Assembly (NCBI RefSeq): GCF_019393635.1
Contig: NC_057864.1
Location: 81,874,882-81,938,881, forward strand
Direction: 5' to 3'
Origin: Dromiciops gliroides
Taxonomy: Eukaryota; Chordata; Mammalia; Microbiotheria; Microbiotheriidae
DNA: 64,000 nt
The notes under the pieces were generated by a model, which was given only the letters and a program-made list of their open reading frames with translations, made no database searches and was not told the origin of the DNA. This document shows, one piece after another, positions 12,523 through 25,237 of this stretch; within the stretch, counting starts at the first letter, position 1; the number at the start of each line of letters is the position of its first letter. The position numbers and the translations under genes are program-made.

Positions 12523-13184
12523 TAATAAATTCAAAAATTTGAGTGTGTTAACATGAGACCAGTAAAACATATAAAAATGTTATGTAACAGTAATGCACCC
12601 CAATATACATAACCTTCTTCCCTCTAAATATAAACATGAAAGCTATATCATCATTTGTCTTGCTGTGTGAGTCCTTCTCCAGTTTTGCTTTCAAGTTTTA
12701 GTCTGTAAACCTTTCCCAGGTGTAAGCGACCTCTCCTGATTTCATTAATATAAGATTTAAAGTCTGTGTTCCATGTATGATTTGTTAGGTTACCTACACA
12801 CCATTCAAAAGGACCTAAGTGCCTGTCGAGAGGATGTTGTCAGATTGGTTTTTTTAATGCATTGTTTGGAATGGACACTTTTCTCTAGAAAGTATGCTGT
12901 GATTGACCATAAAACTCCCTTACAAAGCAAGAATATTTTGTTTATTTGCCTTCTGGAAGACACACATACACGGCTTCCTTGGTAGAGGTATCCTTTGAAA
13001 AAACCAGATATAAATAAAAACAGTAAGTATTATCCTCATATAGGCATTATTAGACCTATCAATATACATTATAGATATGACTAGAGACATATATTAACTA
13101 GATCTAGACATAAAAATGAAAATAGGACCAAATCCTATTAGTCGTATTTTTTCTTAATTGATATAATCCTCTTTATAACTGTAA
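12523..13184. other. Unassigned sequence
   Basis: No gene or nameable repeat. The 70-codon frame at 12773-12985 has no features that support coding. Confidence 0.4.
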
Positions 13185-13222
13185 CACACACATATATGTG
13201 TATATATATGTGTGTGTGTGTG

Positions 13223-13261
<39 letters not shown>
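13185..13261. repeat. CA/TG/TA microsatellite
   Basis: Mixed dinucleotide array: short CA, TATG and TG runs followed by a pure TA run of about 16 units up to 13261. The antisense frame 13138-13512 with an IY-repeat is its translation and is not a gene. Confidence 0.95.
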
Positions 13262-13264
<3 letters not shown>

Positions 13265-13609
13265 CCCTTCCGCTCAAAGACCTTATAGCCTACTTGAGAG
13301 AATAAACCTTGTATGCAAGTAAATACAAAGTAATTTAGATATGACAAAACTCTAGTTGTAAGGAAAAAGAGAAGCTTTATGGAAAATTTCCATGGAAACT
13401 TGAAGCAAGATAGAAGATGAGAAGAGTCATAAGTAAGGAAGCTGTACATTCCAGAATAATGATTGAGAAAACTACATGGATTTGTGAGATGTAATGCCAT
13501 GTTAGGCAACATTCCAGTTTGGATAGAAAATAGATTGAATAATGGGAATTAATGTGAAATAAATTTGACAAGTTAGATTAGATTTACACTGTAGCAGAAA
13601 TCAAGTTTC

Positions 13610-14130
13610 AGAGAGAGAGAGAGATTTGTATTTCATCCTAGAAACAATAGGGAGTGACTGGAGATTGCTAATTGAGGTCTTTGTCATTGTCACACTGCCA
13701 CAACATAATAGACATGGAATTTATATTGATGTAGAATCAGATGGTTGGATATATACAATAAGAGAGAAGGGAAATTGAAAATAACATTGTGCTTGTGAAT
13801 CTGGATTAGGAAAGTGGTGATATCCTTAAAATAAAAATATAGGAAAAATTTAAAGAATGGGAAGCTTAGAGTAATAGTGATTTCTTTTGAACATGTTGAT
13901 TTTTGAGATGTTAATGGAACACTCAAAAGGTGTGGTTCCCAGAAAGAAATAGGCAATGTGTGACTAGAGTTCTGGGGAAAAAATAAAGCTACTAAAATAT
14001 ATCTTGGAGTCATCTGCATTAATATAATTGAAGCCAAGAGTACTCATGAAATCATCAAGTAAGCAGAATATATGGGGGGGAAGAGGGTTTGACTGAGCCT
14101 TAAGAGAATACTACACTTATGGATCATAGT
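13610..14130 (+). repeat. Old interspersed repeat, class not assigned
   Basis: GAACATGTTGATTTTTGAGA, CTTGGAGTCATCTGCATTAA and ATGAAATCATCAAGTAAGCA follow one another in an order I have met as an ancient repeat in mammals. I cannot name it. Confidence 0.4.
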
Positions 14131-14149
14131 AAACTTAAATCAAAAATTG

Positions 14150-14335
14150 CTTAATTTAGAGCATGAAGGTATGTAAGAGGCAATCTAATCTTACTCTCCA
14201 TTTTTTTACAGAAAAAGAAAGAAACCCAGAGAAATAAAGTAATCTACTCCAAGTTTCACAAGCAGGAAGAAAGTGGGAAAGTCAAGATTTTGATCCAGAT
14301 CCTTTGATTCACAATCTAGGAGTTGGGAAAGAGAT
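14150..14335 (-). repeat. MIR-type SINE, antisense
   Basis: Reverse complement of the MIR plan: CAGAAAAAGAAAGAAACCCA and GAGAAATAAAGTAATCTACT correspond to the decayed tail and core, followed by a GATTTTGATCCAGATCC head-side part. Confidence 0.5.
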
Positions 14336-14505
14336 GATGATGTATCAAAGGAGACATATTGCTATTTCTGAGAGGGGGAAGGACCAGGAGAGGACAGTAT
14401 AAATTAAGGCAAGTAAATAAAATGTATTTATGAGAATGGGGTAGTAAATTGTGTTAGCAACTTCAGACAGGTCAAGGGGATATTGTGAGTTAAAAAAGTC
14501 ATCTC

Positions 14506-14653
14506 AGGGCAGCTAGGTAGTGCAGTGGATAGAGCACTGGCCCTGGATTCAGGATGACCTGAGTTCAAATCCAGCCTCACACACTTGACACTAGCTGTGT
14601 GACCCTGGGTAAGTCACTTAAACCCAACTGCCTCACCCCCCCCCAAAAAAAAA
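14506..14653 (+). repeat. CORE-SINE (short, poly-A type)
   Basis: Head GGGCAGCTAGGTAGTGCAGT, core GTGACCCTGGGTAAGTCACT, then C-run and A-run tail. A few bases of the core (CTTA before CTAGCTG) are missing. Confidence 0.93.
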
Positions 14654-14689
14654 GACATCTTTTTTTTTTAATTACTAATCTCCTTGTTC

Positions 14690-15660
14690 TCTTCCTATGA
14701 CTATTAATTTTCAGCCTCCTTTGCTACATCTTCCTCCAAATTGCATCCATTAAATGTGGGAGTCTCCAATGGCTTTGTCCTGGGCCCTTTCCTCTTCTCT
14801 CTCAATGGTGTTTCATCTGGTAATCTCATCAGGTCCTATGAATTAAATTATCATCTCTTCTGATGATTCTAAAATCTAATTACCAGGCCTAATCTTTCTG
14901 CTGAATACCAGTCTCTCATCTCCAACTGCATATTGTAAATCTCAAACTGAACATCCTGTAAACATCTTAAACTCAATATATCAAAAACTGACCTCATTAT
15001 ATTTACCCCTGTATCTCCCCTTTCCATGATTTCTCCATTGCTGTTGTGGGCACCACCATTTTACTATTTCCCTAGTCTTACAAGCTAGGTGGTCTATTGA
15101 AACCCTCTCTCTTCTCTTCCTATATCCAATCTACTCCCAAGGACAGTGTAATTTATTTTCATGACATCTCTCATATATGCCCACCCTTTTGAAGGCTTTC
15201 ACAACTTACTCTGGGATGATTGGAATAGCCTGCTTGTTGGTCTTCCTACCACAAGTTTCTCCTCTCTACAATCCCTCCTCTACTCAACTGTTAAGGGCTC
15301 ACTATTTCTTTCAGGGTAAAATATGAAATCATGTGTTTGTTCTTCAAAGCCATTAATTACCTTTCTCTCCCCATTTCCGTTCTCCTTACACATAGCCCCT
15401 CATATTCTTACAGGCAAAATCACTGAGTCAGAACTTTGGAGTGTCACTTTTCTGTACTGTGTCTAAGAGCCTTCTACTGGCTAACCCTGAAAATACTTGA
15501 CTGTGCTCCTCTCCCCTTTTACTCAAATGGGACACACCTTTCCCAAAGTAATTCTAAGTTATCTTTGGCTGGAAAATGGTTTTATTCCATCTTTTGTGGA
15601 TTCTGTTGCTCAATAATTCTTTTAGAGGCTTGACTTAATGTTATTTCAGATCTGGAAAAA
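14690..15660 (+). mobile_element. L2 (CR1-clade) LINE fragment, reverse-transcriptase region to 3' part
   Basis: The reading GTTTCATCTG...CAGGTCCTATGA with TCTTCTGATGATTCTAAAAT corresponds to the L2 reverse-transcriptase stretch around its ADDS-type box. It is followed by AACATCTTAAACTCAATATA (the 'cacctcaaactcaacatg' block of L2) and GGAATAGCCTGCTTGTTGGT. Many stops and indels are present; the copy is ancient and dead. Confidence 0.75.
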
Positions 15661-16500
15661 CTGGGGAAAATTTAAGTAACTTCCTGGCTTCTCTCCATTG
15701 TCTTGATTCAACCCTACTCTGCACCCCCACACATATGCAGACACACTTTTATAAGTCAACTTCTGAGACTTTGAGATGAGTTTGTTGTGATATGTTTAAA
15801 GGACCTTCATGAAAGAGAGTGACTTCAATATGATTACAGATGTTCATTCAATAATGTCTTGCATTTTATTTTCTTTATTAACTTCTATAATTAAAACCAT
15901 TTAGCAATTAGGGCTTCTAATTTTAAAACCTTTAAAATGATTTCTTTTAATTATTTATAAAAGTTCTTTAACTCATATAGTAGTTCAGTGTCACAAGTAG
16001 ATTTATTTAACAAATCCCAATTAAAAGAAACCCTGTTAAGAATAAGATTGGTGAAAGAATATATTTCATAGGCACATAATAAAATAAGATTGAGATAAAA
16101 TTTTTACAAGGAAATCATAACTCCTGGACACCAAGAAAAAAGGACAAGAACAAGGTATTTAGACTTAAGTTTCTAGTGATATAATGCCAGGAAAGGTGCT
16201 ACTTCTAAAAAAAGAAAAACACATTATTTAGAGAGTGAAGTGACTATGTGAACTGAAAGTGCTCTTGTTCAAAGTCAAAATTTACAAATTTTAGGAGTCT
16301 TTGGTATGGTTGTCATTTTAACCAAACCTCTTTATTATATTTTATTAGTATAATAACTCTATTATGTATAATTAATACTAGAATTACATTTAAAAATATT
16401 TATTGATAATTTTCAGTTCTTTACATTTAATTGTCTGCCCTCAAAATATTAAACTTCCATTTGTTATAATAAGGGGGGATTATTAAGCATAATATATTAA
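15661..16500. other. Unassigned AT-rich sequence
   Basis: I see no gene, no clear repeat and no structured element here. Confidence 0.4.
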
Positions 16501-16611
16501 CCTTATCTAGTAGTATGTGATTACATATGCATATGTGTACACATACATGTTCATATATACAGACAAAACATTCATATATGCATATATACACATATAACTG
16601 ATAATAGACAG

Positions 16612-16684
16612 ATGATATATTAGATAGATAGAGATAGATAGATAGATGATTAGATGGATGGATGGATTAATGGATGGATAGATG

Positions 16685-16738
<54 letters not shown>
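16612..16738. repeat. GATA tetranucleotide microsatellite
   Basis: An imperfect part (AGATAGAGATAGATAGATAG with GGAT variants) leads into a pure run of (GATA) units at about 16676-16737. Upstream (16505-16600) is ATAT/CATATA-rich. The antisense frame with an IYLS repeat is its translation. Confidence 0.97.
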
Positions 16739-16739
16739 G

Positions 16740-17230
16740 TCAAAAACATATTCTACATTCAGAGTCTACCATGTCCCTACTAAGAGGAAGAAAGTTAGAC
16801 CTTTTGTCAAAAGTAATTTTAAGTGGAGAACAATACAGGTTCATCTTTACAAGTGCATTGTAAAACCACAGTTACTTTATGATGTTGTTCCTAGAAACTC
16901 TTTGTTGACCTCCATTCTTCAGTGTGATTCATTATATGCACTAAAAGAGTATTACTATTTCTCAGAAATCAATTAACAACCTATTTGACCTTTTCTTTAT
17001 GTCCTATCATGTGCCATGACCAGTGATAAAATGGTCTGTGGGAATGTTTTTATATGATTTCAATTAATGTTAACAATTTCAATAGTTTTTCATGAGTTTT
17101 TCCAACTTCTACTGTTGTCTATTACTAAGATGCTTTACTGTAGTTAGAGAAAATGTGAAATTTAAATATTAGCTTGAGAAAATTCTGTAATTTTGACACC
17201 ACAGAAAACTCCTTCAACCAAAACTTGTTA
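16740..17230. other. Unassigned sequence
   Basis: No gene or recognised repeat. Confidence 0.4.
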
Positions 17231-17400
17231 AGCTTCTTGTTTAGATCAACTTTGTGTCCCTGACCAAGTCATTTAACTTCACAGTGCTTTAAGGTACTCT
17301 GTAAAGTTATAAGTTGCTAAGGAGCTGCTGATTTACATTTGTAGGGGAAATTTCCTCATCTGGAAATTCATCCTCACCTGATTCCAATAAAAATGCTACT
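17230..17400 (+). repeat. MIR-family CORE-SINE variant
   Basis: TGACCAAGTCATTTAACTTC is the core. It is followed by GTAAAGTTATAAGTTGCTAA, GGAGCTGCTGATTTACATTT and GGGGAAATTTCCTCATCTGG, a 3' region found in one marsupial CORE-SINE branch. The head is missing. Confidence 0.6.
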
Positions 17401-17856
17401 CAAGTCCTTACTATACCTTTATTATTCAGATAAAATTTGGTCCAAAGGTCTCTCAGATAACTTCTACCTCTGAGATTCTATGATTCATTAAAGATGAACT
17501 TTGGTTTTTGAAACTACACCAGAGCAGTTTAAGTTCTGGCAAGTATTAATATCATGAAAATATTTTGAGTATCATCCCAGTGACTGAATCCTGAGTGCCA
17601 CAATTATCTACTTACAAAAGAAGGAGAAGCAATAGGTAGAGGATATTTTAAAGTTATTCAACAGTTCCATAAAGCCAGATAATTTTTTAAAAAAATCTTT
17701 AGGAATGAAACAAAGATGAAAACAGTAAAAAGAAAAATAAATAGAAGTCATCTTTCAGTGATTTTATCAAAAAAATACTATTCCATCAATGATAGCAATA
17801 TATTCATATTTTGATAGTTAGAGTTTGGTCATTCGTGGGTTGCTTTTATTGAGTTT

Positions 17857-18052
17857 TTTTTGTCATTTCATTCTCTCTGTGAACCCTTTTGGGATTTTCT
17901 TAGCAAAGATACGGGAGTGATTTGGAATTTCATTCTTCATCTCATTTTATAAAAGAACAGGCAAACAAGGTTAAATGACTCCTCTAAGACCACACAGTTA
18001 ATAAGTATCTGAGGCCAGATTTGAAGTCAGGTCCTCCTGACTCCGAGGTTGG
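17857..18052 (-). repeat. RTE-tailed CORE-SINE, antisense, head missing
   Basis: In reverse it reads core (rc of ACCACACAGTTAATAAGTAT), then AATGAGATGAAG..., then the RTE-like tail (rc of CTCTGTGAACCCTTTTGGGA). Same type as 11870-12115. Confidence 0.75.
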
Positions 18053-19548
18053 CCATCAATAATTAAATGCAATTTTTGTGGAGATTTGTAGCATACTACC
18101 CCAAATCACAGACAATACATATATGTAAAGAAAACTAAAAAAATTAAGTCATAAATATATTAAAAATGTGTATTATCAATCTATTTTCTCTTTTACCACC
18201 ACAAGTATACATACATAAATTTATTATAAATAGTTAAATTTTGTTAAAAGTTTCAATATACTAAAGAACCATGAGCTATGCAGTCTCTTTGAAACACCTT
18301 TTTGTCTCTCTATCATCATGACTCAGTCATGTGATTTTTTCCCATAGTGATAGTTTTATCTTGTGCTTTTCATAGGAGAATAAAATATGTGAAGCAATTA
18401 CTACAGTTATGCCAACGATTTAAAATACTCTGAAAAGTGTGTCATATACTAATCTCTCTCATGTAAAAACTGCAGTTTTATGGGTGCACTGTGTTGTTTT
18501 ACATGTTTTTTGTGTTAAATAAATATGATCAGAATTATTGAATATAAAGGTTTGGAATGGGGCCTAGACTTATCTGAGTGTTTTTTCATTCATGGGGGGT
18601 CATGTGCCCCATACCCTATGAATGTCAAGGAATGACTACATATTATATTTGGATTCTAACATCACAATCCCTGATAAGTTATTTGGAAGTAAAGAAAATA
18701 AAGATAGAAAGAGACATCAAGACATGCACAAGGGAAGTCTGATTGAGTTGATAGAAATTTGAGGATGTTAAGGGAACAATCCTCAGTATAACTGAAAAGG
18801 GAAAGAATATTAAAAGGTTTCAAATAAAATGATGGATGTAATTAAACCAAGAAAAGGGAATCATGATCCAACTTTAAAGGATTACTGCTGGGCTAATGAT
18901 GAGTAGTTTCCATGCCCAATGTTCATCTTTATTCCCAGGCATATAGTTTGGATGAAGTTCAGTCTTGGAGGAGCCTGGAGTTTCTAATGAAAGTTGTTAA
19001 ATTCCCTTTTAATCACATCATTAGGTTATCAAAACTTCATCCTTGTATGTTAATGGGAATTTAATGTATAACTTACATTATGGTACATGACTAGTATATC
19101 TCCAATAAGAAGGCCAGACAGGCATTTGATTTACAGAATGAATCATGTCTATACAAATTTTGATTTCCTATATCCAAAAGAAATGGAAAACACAGAACAG
19201 TGATGAAAGAACATTAGGAAAAAGCATCTGAAAAGAGGATTCAATAACAATTTATCATAATTACTATATTGTGTTGAGAGATTGACGTGTAATCCACATC
19301 CTTATCTAAAGCTGTCAAAAGATGAGTAATAAGATTTATTTTTACATTTTATTTTAGTTTTGCCCTTTTGAAATAACTGCTGGTAATGGTCAACTGACAA
19401 AACAGTCAAAGTTAGGTAAACCCTTTTGTCAGTGTTCATCCTCTCCAAAAATACTGGAACAATTATAACCAACAATTCTCATCAATTAATGTGAAAGTTA
19501 GTTTCCATTTAAAAAAATCTAATTCATGCCCTTTAGATTTCTCCTCAA
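18053..19548. other. Unassigned sequence
   Basis: No gene or nameable repeat seen in this stretch. Confidence 0.4.
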
Positions 19549-19575
19549 GAGTTGGACACAACTGAACAACAACAT
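19549..19575 (+). repeat. Short RTE-type 3' tail
   Basis: GAGTTGGACACAACTGAACA followed by ACAACA is the terminal signature of RTE/BovB LINEs and of SINEs that use them. Only this tail survives, as expected for an extremely 5'-truncated insertion. Confidence 0.6.
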
Positions 19576-20212
19576 TAACATGAAAAGACATTCTATTCTA
19601 ATTTATTTAATTTATTTCTGATTTGTTTAGGTATTTATATAATATAAATATAATGGCATAATGTATTTTTAAAATAGCATGCAATTATATATAAATGATG
19701 CATATACTACATACTAAAAATATGTACATATATATATTGAAGATACAAAAAAAAAATCTTCCTTAAACTTCCTCTAAGGACATATTGGAATTCACGTTCT
19801 TTTACATTTAGAGCCATTAAGATTTACACTTTCCAGAAATTTACTTCAAATATTTCAAAAGACCTTTTATTTATTGACATTCACATTCTTTCCAGACTCA
19901 GAGTAAACAGTTTACTTTAAGACTGTGCCTAAAAAACATAACATGGTGACAAAATTTCTGTTGACAAACCTCTTTGAGCTTAATCTGGTCCTCAGAATGT
20001 ACCAGTGAAATCTGTCATCATGATCATATCCAAGGTATGTGTGTGTGTGTATGTAAAGATATGCATACATATATGTGTATCTTCATATGTGTCTATAAAA
20101 TATTAAATTTTAAAAATATTATGATTATGTTTTTCTCTTGAATATTATAAATTAATTGTAATTTATAAAATGTCCAAATAATTTTCTAAAAATCAAAACA
20201 TGCTAACTTGTT

Positions 20213-20430
20213 ATAGTGGATGGAACACTGTACTTGAAGTCAACAAACTCTCAGTGCAAATCCCATTTTAGAAACTTAATAGCTGTTTGAACCTGGTCAA
20301 GTCAAAACCTCTCTGAGACAATTTCCTCATCTATAAAATGATCATAATTTCCTCACCTGAAAAATGAGCTAGGACTTATAACACAGGGTTATTTGAGGAT
20401 CAGTTATATTGATGTATGTAAATCAGATAG
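20213..20430 (+). repeat. MIR, nearly full length
   Basis: Head ATAGTGGATGGAACACTGTA, GTGCAAATCCCATTTTAGAA at the B-box, the core (GAACCTGGTCAAGTC), and then the MIR 3' half AATTTCCTCATCTATAAAAT, ending with the ACACAGGGTTATTTGAGGAT block. Confidence 0.8.
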
Positions 20431-20681
20431 AAAAACATGAAATGGCATGTCAGCAATTTTTATTGAGGAAGTAAAGTAAGCAATCCTTCAAATATCAAAA
20501 AAAAAGATGGACTATGGATGAGCATATATAGGTATTCCTTTGACATAAACTTTATAGATGATTATGATTCCATTACAAAAAAATAAAACAACCAAATATG
20601 TAAATTACTCATATTAATAAAAATTTGCTTTGCTGAAAAAAATTTTACTATAGTACTAACAAGATGGTGGGTTGCCTAGCA

Positions 20682-20865
20682 CAAGCTTCTTAAACTAGGT
20701 GTTGCAGCCCCATATGTGATCACATAAATGAATGTGGGGGTCACAAAAAATTTGGCATCAATAAAAAGTTATTTAAACCTATATTGTATACCTACACAAA
20801 CAGGTCAGCATAAATATTTCTTGGGATAAAAGGGGTCATGTGTGGGAAAAGTTTAAGAAGCCCTG
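20682..20865. mobile_element. hAT-type MITE (about 184 bp)
   Basis: The ends are inverted repeats: left CAAGCTTCTTAAACT, right AGTTTAAGAAGCCCTG, whose reverse complement is CAGGGCTTCTTAAACT. Inside, AATGAATGTGGGGGTCACAA and TTTGGCATCAATAAAAGTT-like text match the left subterminal region of the larger hAT element at 29145-32549. It is therefore an internally deleted, non-autonomous relative. I could not find a convincing 8-bp target duplication. Confidence 0.82.
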
Positions 20866-21397
20866 TTTTATATAATATAGGATAAGATTGTTCTTCTATT
20901 TCCTTAAAAATTTGACCTTCTGAGCACCAAAATATTGTAGAAATTCAACATCATGTATAGCTAGGCCTTTATTAGTTCAAATAATACAACTGCTGAAGTA
21001 GTCATATTATTTAAATTCCCACTGCATATTTTCTCATTGGGCTAGAATCAATTAACATGTTTTGTATAATCCTAAATTTGAATAACATAATTTCAAATGC
21101 ATAAAGCCACTTCAGGGGATTTATAATTTTCACTAACCAGGACCTAGTTCTAATGCTTCTATAACAAATAGCCATATGGATTAGTTATCTACACACCAGG
21201 GCCTATCTTATTTTATTGTAAATGATCATAAATATCCCTAGACTATGGACTCATAGACTTGCATTAATCATCTCTAGTTGTAATTGTTTTTAATTCTATT
21301 TTGTTTTTTATGTCATTAATTTCTAAAATAGTTCACTCCCTCAGGTCAAGCGGGTCACACTTTTCCATCCCTGTATTTATTTATTTTTATTATTATT

Positions 21398-21540
21398 TTT
21401 TTTTGTGGGGCAATGAGGGTTAAGTGACTTGCCCAGGGTCACACAGCTAGTTAAGTGACAAGTGTCTGAGGCTGGATTTGAACTCAGGTTCTCCAGAATC
21501 CAAGGCCAGTGCTTTATCCACTGTGCCACCTAGCTGCCCC
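21398..21540 (-). repeat. CORE-SINE, antisense
   Basis: Poly-T, GGGGCAATGAGGGTTAAGTG, core, and head ending GTGCCACCTAGCTGCCCC. Complete. Confidence 0.94.
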
Positions 21541-21575
21541 ACTCTATTATTTCTGGATGTTTCATGGGGTCATTA

Positions 21576-21718
21576 AATTTGTTTCAGGACAATGAGCGTT
21601 AGGTGACTTGCCCAGGGTCACCAGTTAGTAAGTGTCAAGTGTCTGAGGTCAGATTTGAACTCAGGTACTTCTGAATCCATTACTGGTACTTTATCCAATG
21701 CAACACCCAGCAGTCCCC
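21576..21718 (-). repeat. CORE-SINE, antisense
   Basis: A second, more diverged antisense copy just downstream: GGACAATGAGCGTTAGGTGA, core GGGTCACCAGTTAGTAAGTG, head ending CACCCAGCAGTCCCC. Confidence 0.88.
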
Positions 21719-23971
21719 GAGTTCTAATATTTAAAGGATTTTCAATGAATCTGTGTACTTCTTTTATTCATGTTATCATTTTTGCTTTTTAAGAAGTCAA
21801 TTTTATCAATCAATTTTAATGCATTTTTTCCACCCCATTTGGTCAATTCTGTTTTCTAAGATTATTTTCTTGAGTGGGTTTTATATCTCTTTTAGTTCAT
21901 TATTTATTATTTTAAGGTTCTTCCTTTGTTTCCATTTCTTTATGTTTTCCTTTATCACTCTGATTTTCAATGTCATTTTTTTCAAGTCTTCCAGAATATA
22001 GGTATAGGAATTATAGGCACAAAACATCACTTTTTTTTATATGTGGAAGGAGACTTTTTTTTTATTTAAAAGGTAAACTTTAAGAGCACATATTGCTGAG
22101 TCAAATTAGAGACTTCTCACTCTGGTGATGTCTCCTTCCCCAAAGAACTTCTCACCCAACTGCTTAGTTACTCATCCAGAGTATCATTTGACAATGCTCC
22201 AATTCATGCTCTCTAGACTTTTCCTCATCAGCAGCCTTGCTCTTAATAATTACTCTTACTCAACTCTGTCAGAAATTAGGATGAAATAATCAAAAGAGGC
22301 AAGTGATTATGGTTAATATGAAGGATTCCTCATAGAGAATCTTGAATTTAAAAGGACTTATTTTTTTTCTTACAGGGGTGTTATAGATGGAAATTTTATT
22401 AGGTATCATCTCTTATAGAATTGCTACTTTTATAATAAGAAAAACATTATGAGAATGTAACATAGATTTTACTCAGAACAATTTACCTGACAAGCTGAAT
22501 TGATCTAATTCCTGTTCCCTTATCTATTTCTCCCTATCACTTTCAGTCTCCCAGTTATGTATAGATGAGATGGAGTAGGTTGCAAGGGAGAGACCTTTTT
22601 TATCTATGTTTGAAGTTGTTGATATCATCAAAGTGTAGCATATTAAATAGAATTGCCAGAAGCAGTTATTTCATAGCCTTCAAAACCGGATAAAAAGTTG
22701 GGCAATTGACACCAGACTGTTTGAATTTCTATGATATTCTAGTTAATAAATTAGTAATCTGAAGATATGGTAATATAACAGAAGAATCCATGGTTGTTTA
22801 TAGTTATTTCCATACTATACCAAAATTGTTTGATTAAAAAATAAGCTGAAATATTAAATCATAATAAACTGATTGACTTTATACTGTAGATACAAACAAT
22901 ATATTCAGAAGTTAGGGTTCATATGGGGTGAATGGAAAAAAGGGGACACAAAATAAAATATTTAAAATGACAATGGCCAAAATCTGGTAAAATAAACACT
23001 TTAAAATAAATATTAGAAAATTGAAAATTAAAATCTTGATTTTTTTTTAGTGAACTGCAGTTCAATGAAAGTAAACACTAAGAAATGGAAGGGAGAAAGT
23101 GAATAATATGATCTCAGAATTATATTTAGAAAAACATCATGTATCATGATCTTTTATGGAAAAGCTATTCACTAAATAATCATCTCTCATTCATTAAAGG
23201 CCAAACAAACCATTTTGCTTCCTGAAACTACTAGGCACATCATTCCTTCTTATATATTTGGTAACTTTATTCTGTGTTCTATATCCCAGACAATAGGAAC
23301 ACTTGAATTTATATCATGAAGTATCCTTAAGAACATTCTGATATATCCCATTATAATCTTTCCTAGATGCATAGTGGCTTACACCAGACATATTAACAAT
23401 GAAGGAAGGCATATTTCCACCAAGACACTAGAAATATTGCCTACTACACACTTCTTTACTCATTTAAATAAGAAATTTTGGTTTTTCTGCAAAGGTTGGG
23501 ATGGGCTTATCACATTATAAAATTCTGGAAGGCAGTGCATAGCTTGTTTAAATACTAACATTTTCAAATCCCCATCCCCAGGAACCAGTGAAGCAACTAG
23601 TGCCTATGTCCTCAGAGGAGATTTCCCATGTATCCATAATAAAATTACTAATATAGTATCCATAACAATGGTAGTAATAATGCCACTCTACTGTTCACTG
23701 GAGAAATCACATGTGTAGTTGTTTATTCACTTTTTGGTACAGTGCTTCTGGAGAGACACTACTGAGGTAAAGCTCTTAGCAGGAAAGATAACAAAGATAC
23801 TGGTAAGTCCTGGACATATCCTAACAGAAGGAAATTGAAATATTAAATTTGGAGAAAAAGGTTCTTGAGAGGAATGATCTCTGTTTTCAATATGTGAAAG
23901 GTCATTGTTTAGTAGAAGTAAGTGAATTAATGTGTTTGGGCCAAAGAACACAGAGGGTGGAAATTATTGAA
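21719..23971. other. Unassigned AT-rich sequence
   Basis: No gene that I can support; open frames at 21753-22001 and 23727-23951 are low complexity or featureless. No nameable repeat. Confidence 0.4.
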
Positions 23972-24694
23972 AGACAACATAGAAACAATCAATAACTTCA
24001 TCCAAGAGAATGACAATAATGAGACAACATAGCAAAATCTATGGGGTGTAGCCAAAGTAGTGCTTAGGGGAAATTTTATATGTCTAAATGCATACATTAA
24101 TAAAAAATAAAAAAGAGGAGATCACTGGATTAGGCATGCAAATAAAAAAAGCTAGAAAAAGAACAAATTAAAAATCCCCAAAAGAAGAAATTAATAAAAT
24201 TTAAAGTAAGAAAACTCTAGAATTAATCAATAAAATGAACAGCTTATTTTATGAAAAATAAAACAATAAAATAGACAACACTTTGGTTAATTTGATTTAA
24301 AAAAAGAAGGAAGAAAACGAAATTACCAGTATCAAAAATCAAAGGGATGAATTCACCACCAATGAAATGGAAATTAAAGCAATAATTAGGAATTATTTTG
24401 CCCAACTGTATGCCAATAAATTTGATAATCTAAATGAAATGGATAAATATTTACAAAAATATAAACTGCCTAGGCTAACTGAAGAGGAAATAAAAATCCT
24501 TAAATAAGCCCATATTAGAAAAAGAAATTAAATAAGCCATCAATGAACTCCCTAAGAAGAAGTCTACAGAGGCAAAAGGATTTACAAGTGAAATCTACCA
24601 AACATTTTAAGAACAATTAATTGCAATTCTTTACAAACTATTTGGAAAAGTAGGTGAAGAAGGAGTTTTACCAAATTATTTTTATGACACAAAT

Positions 24695-25237
24695 ATGGTG
24701 TTGAAACCAAAACCGAGAGAAAATTACACATCAATTTCCTTAATGAATATTGATGCAAAAATATTAGCAAGGAGATTACAGCAAGTGATCACCAGAATAA
24801 TATACCATTATGACCAGGTAGGATTTACACCAGAAATGCAAGGCTGGTTCAACATTAGAAAAACAATCAACTACATGAATAACAAAACTCACCAAAATCA
24901 TATAATTATCTCAATAGATGCAGAGAAAGCTTTCGACAAAATACAACACTCATTCCTATTAAAAACACTAGATAGCATAGGAATAGATAGAGCTTTCCTT
25001 AAAATAATAAGCAGTATTCACCTAAAACCATCAGCAAACATTATAGGAAATGGGGATAAGTTAGAGGCCTTCCCAATAAGATCAGGGATGAAACAGGGAC
25101 GTCCATTATCACCTCTATTATTTAATATTGTACTAGAAACATTAGCTATAGCAAAAAGAGAAGAAAAAGGAATTAAATTAGGAGAGGAAAGGAGGAAACA
25201 AAACTTTCACTCTGCATATGTATTGTGGTATACTTAG
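24695..25237 (+). pseudogene. L1 ORF2 reverse-transcriptase fragment
   Basis: 180 codons remain open, covering the fingers and most of the palm of the L1 reverse transcriptase. The stretch [16 protein letters not shown] (residues about 68-83) is the conserved motif A with its catalytic Asp. The motif around residue 134 reads QGRPLSP instead of QGCPLSP. A frameshift just after residue 160 removes the second catalytic Asp pair, so activity would be lost even if it were expressed. Confidence 0.9.

Noticed and set aside
13138-13512. 124-residue antisense frame with an IY repeat
   Set aside because: Runs through a TA/CA microsatellite; no domain.
16507-16749. 80-residue antisense reading frame with repeated IYLS units, and GATA units that could suggest a CRISPR-like array
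   Set aside because: It is the translation of a GATA microsatellite; units are 4 bases with no spacers.
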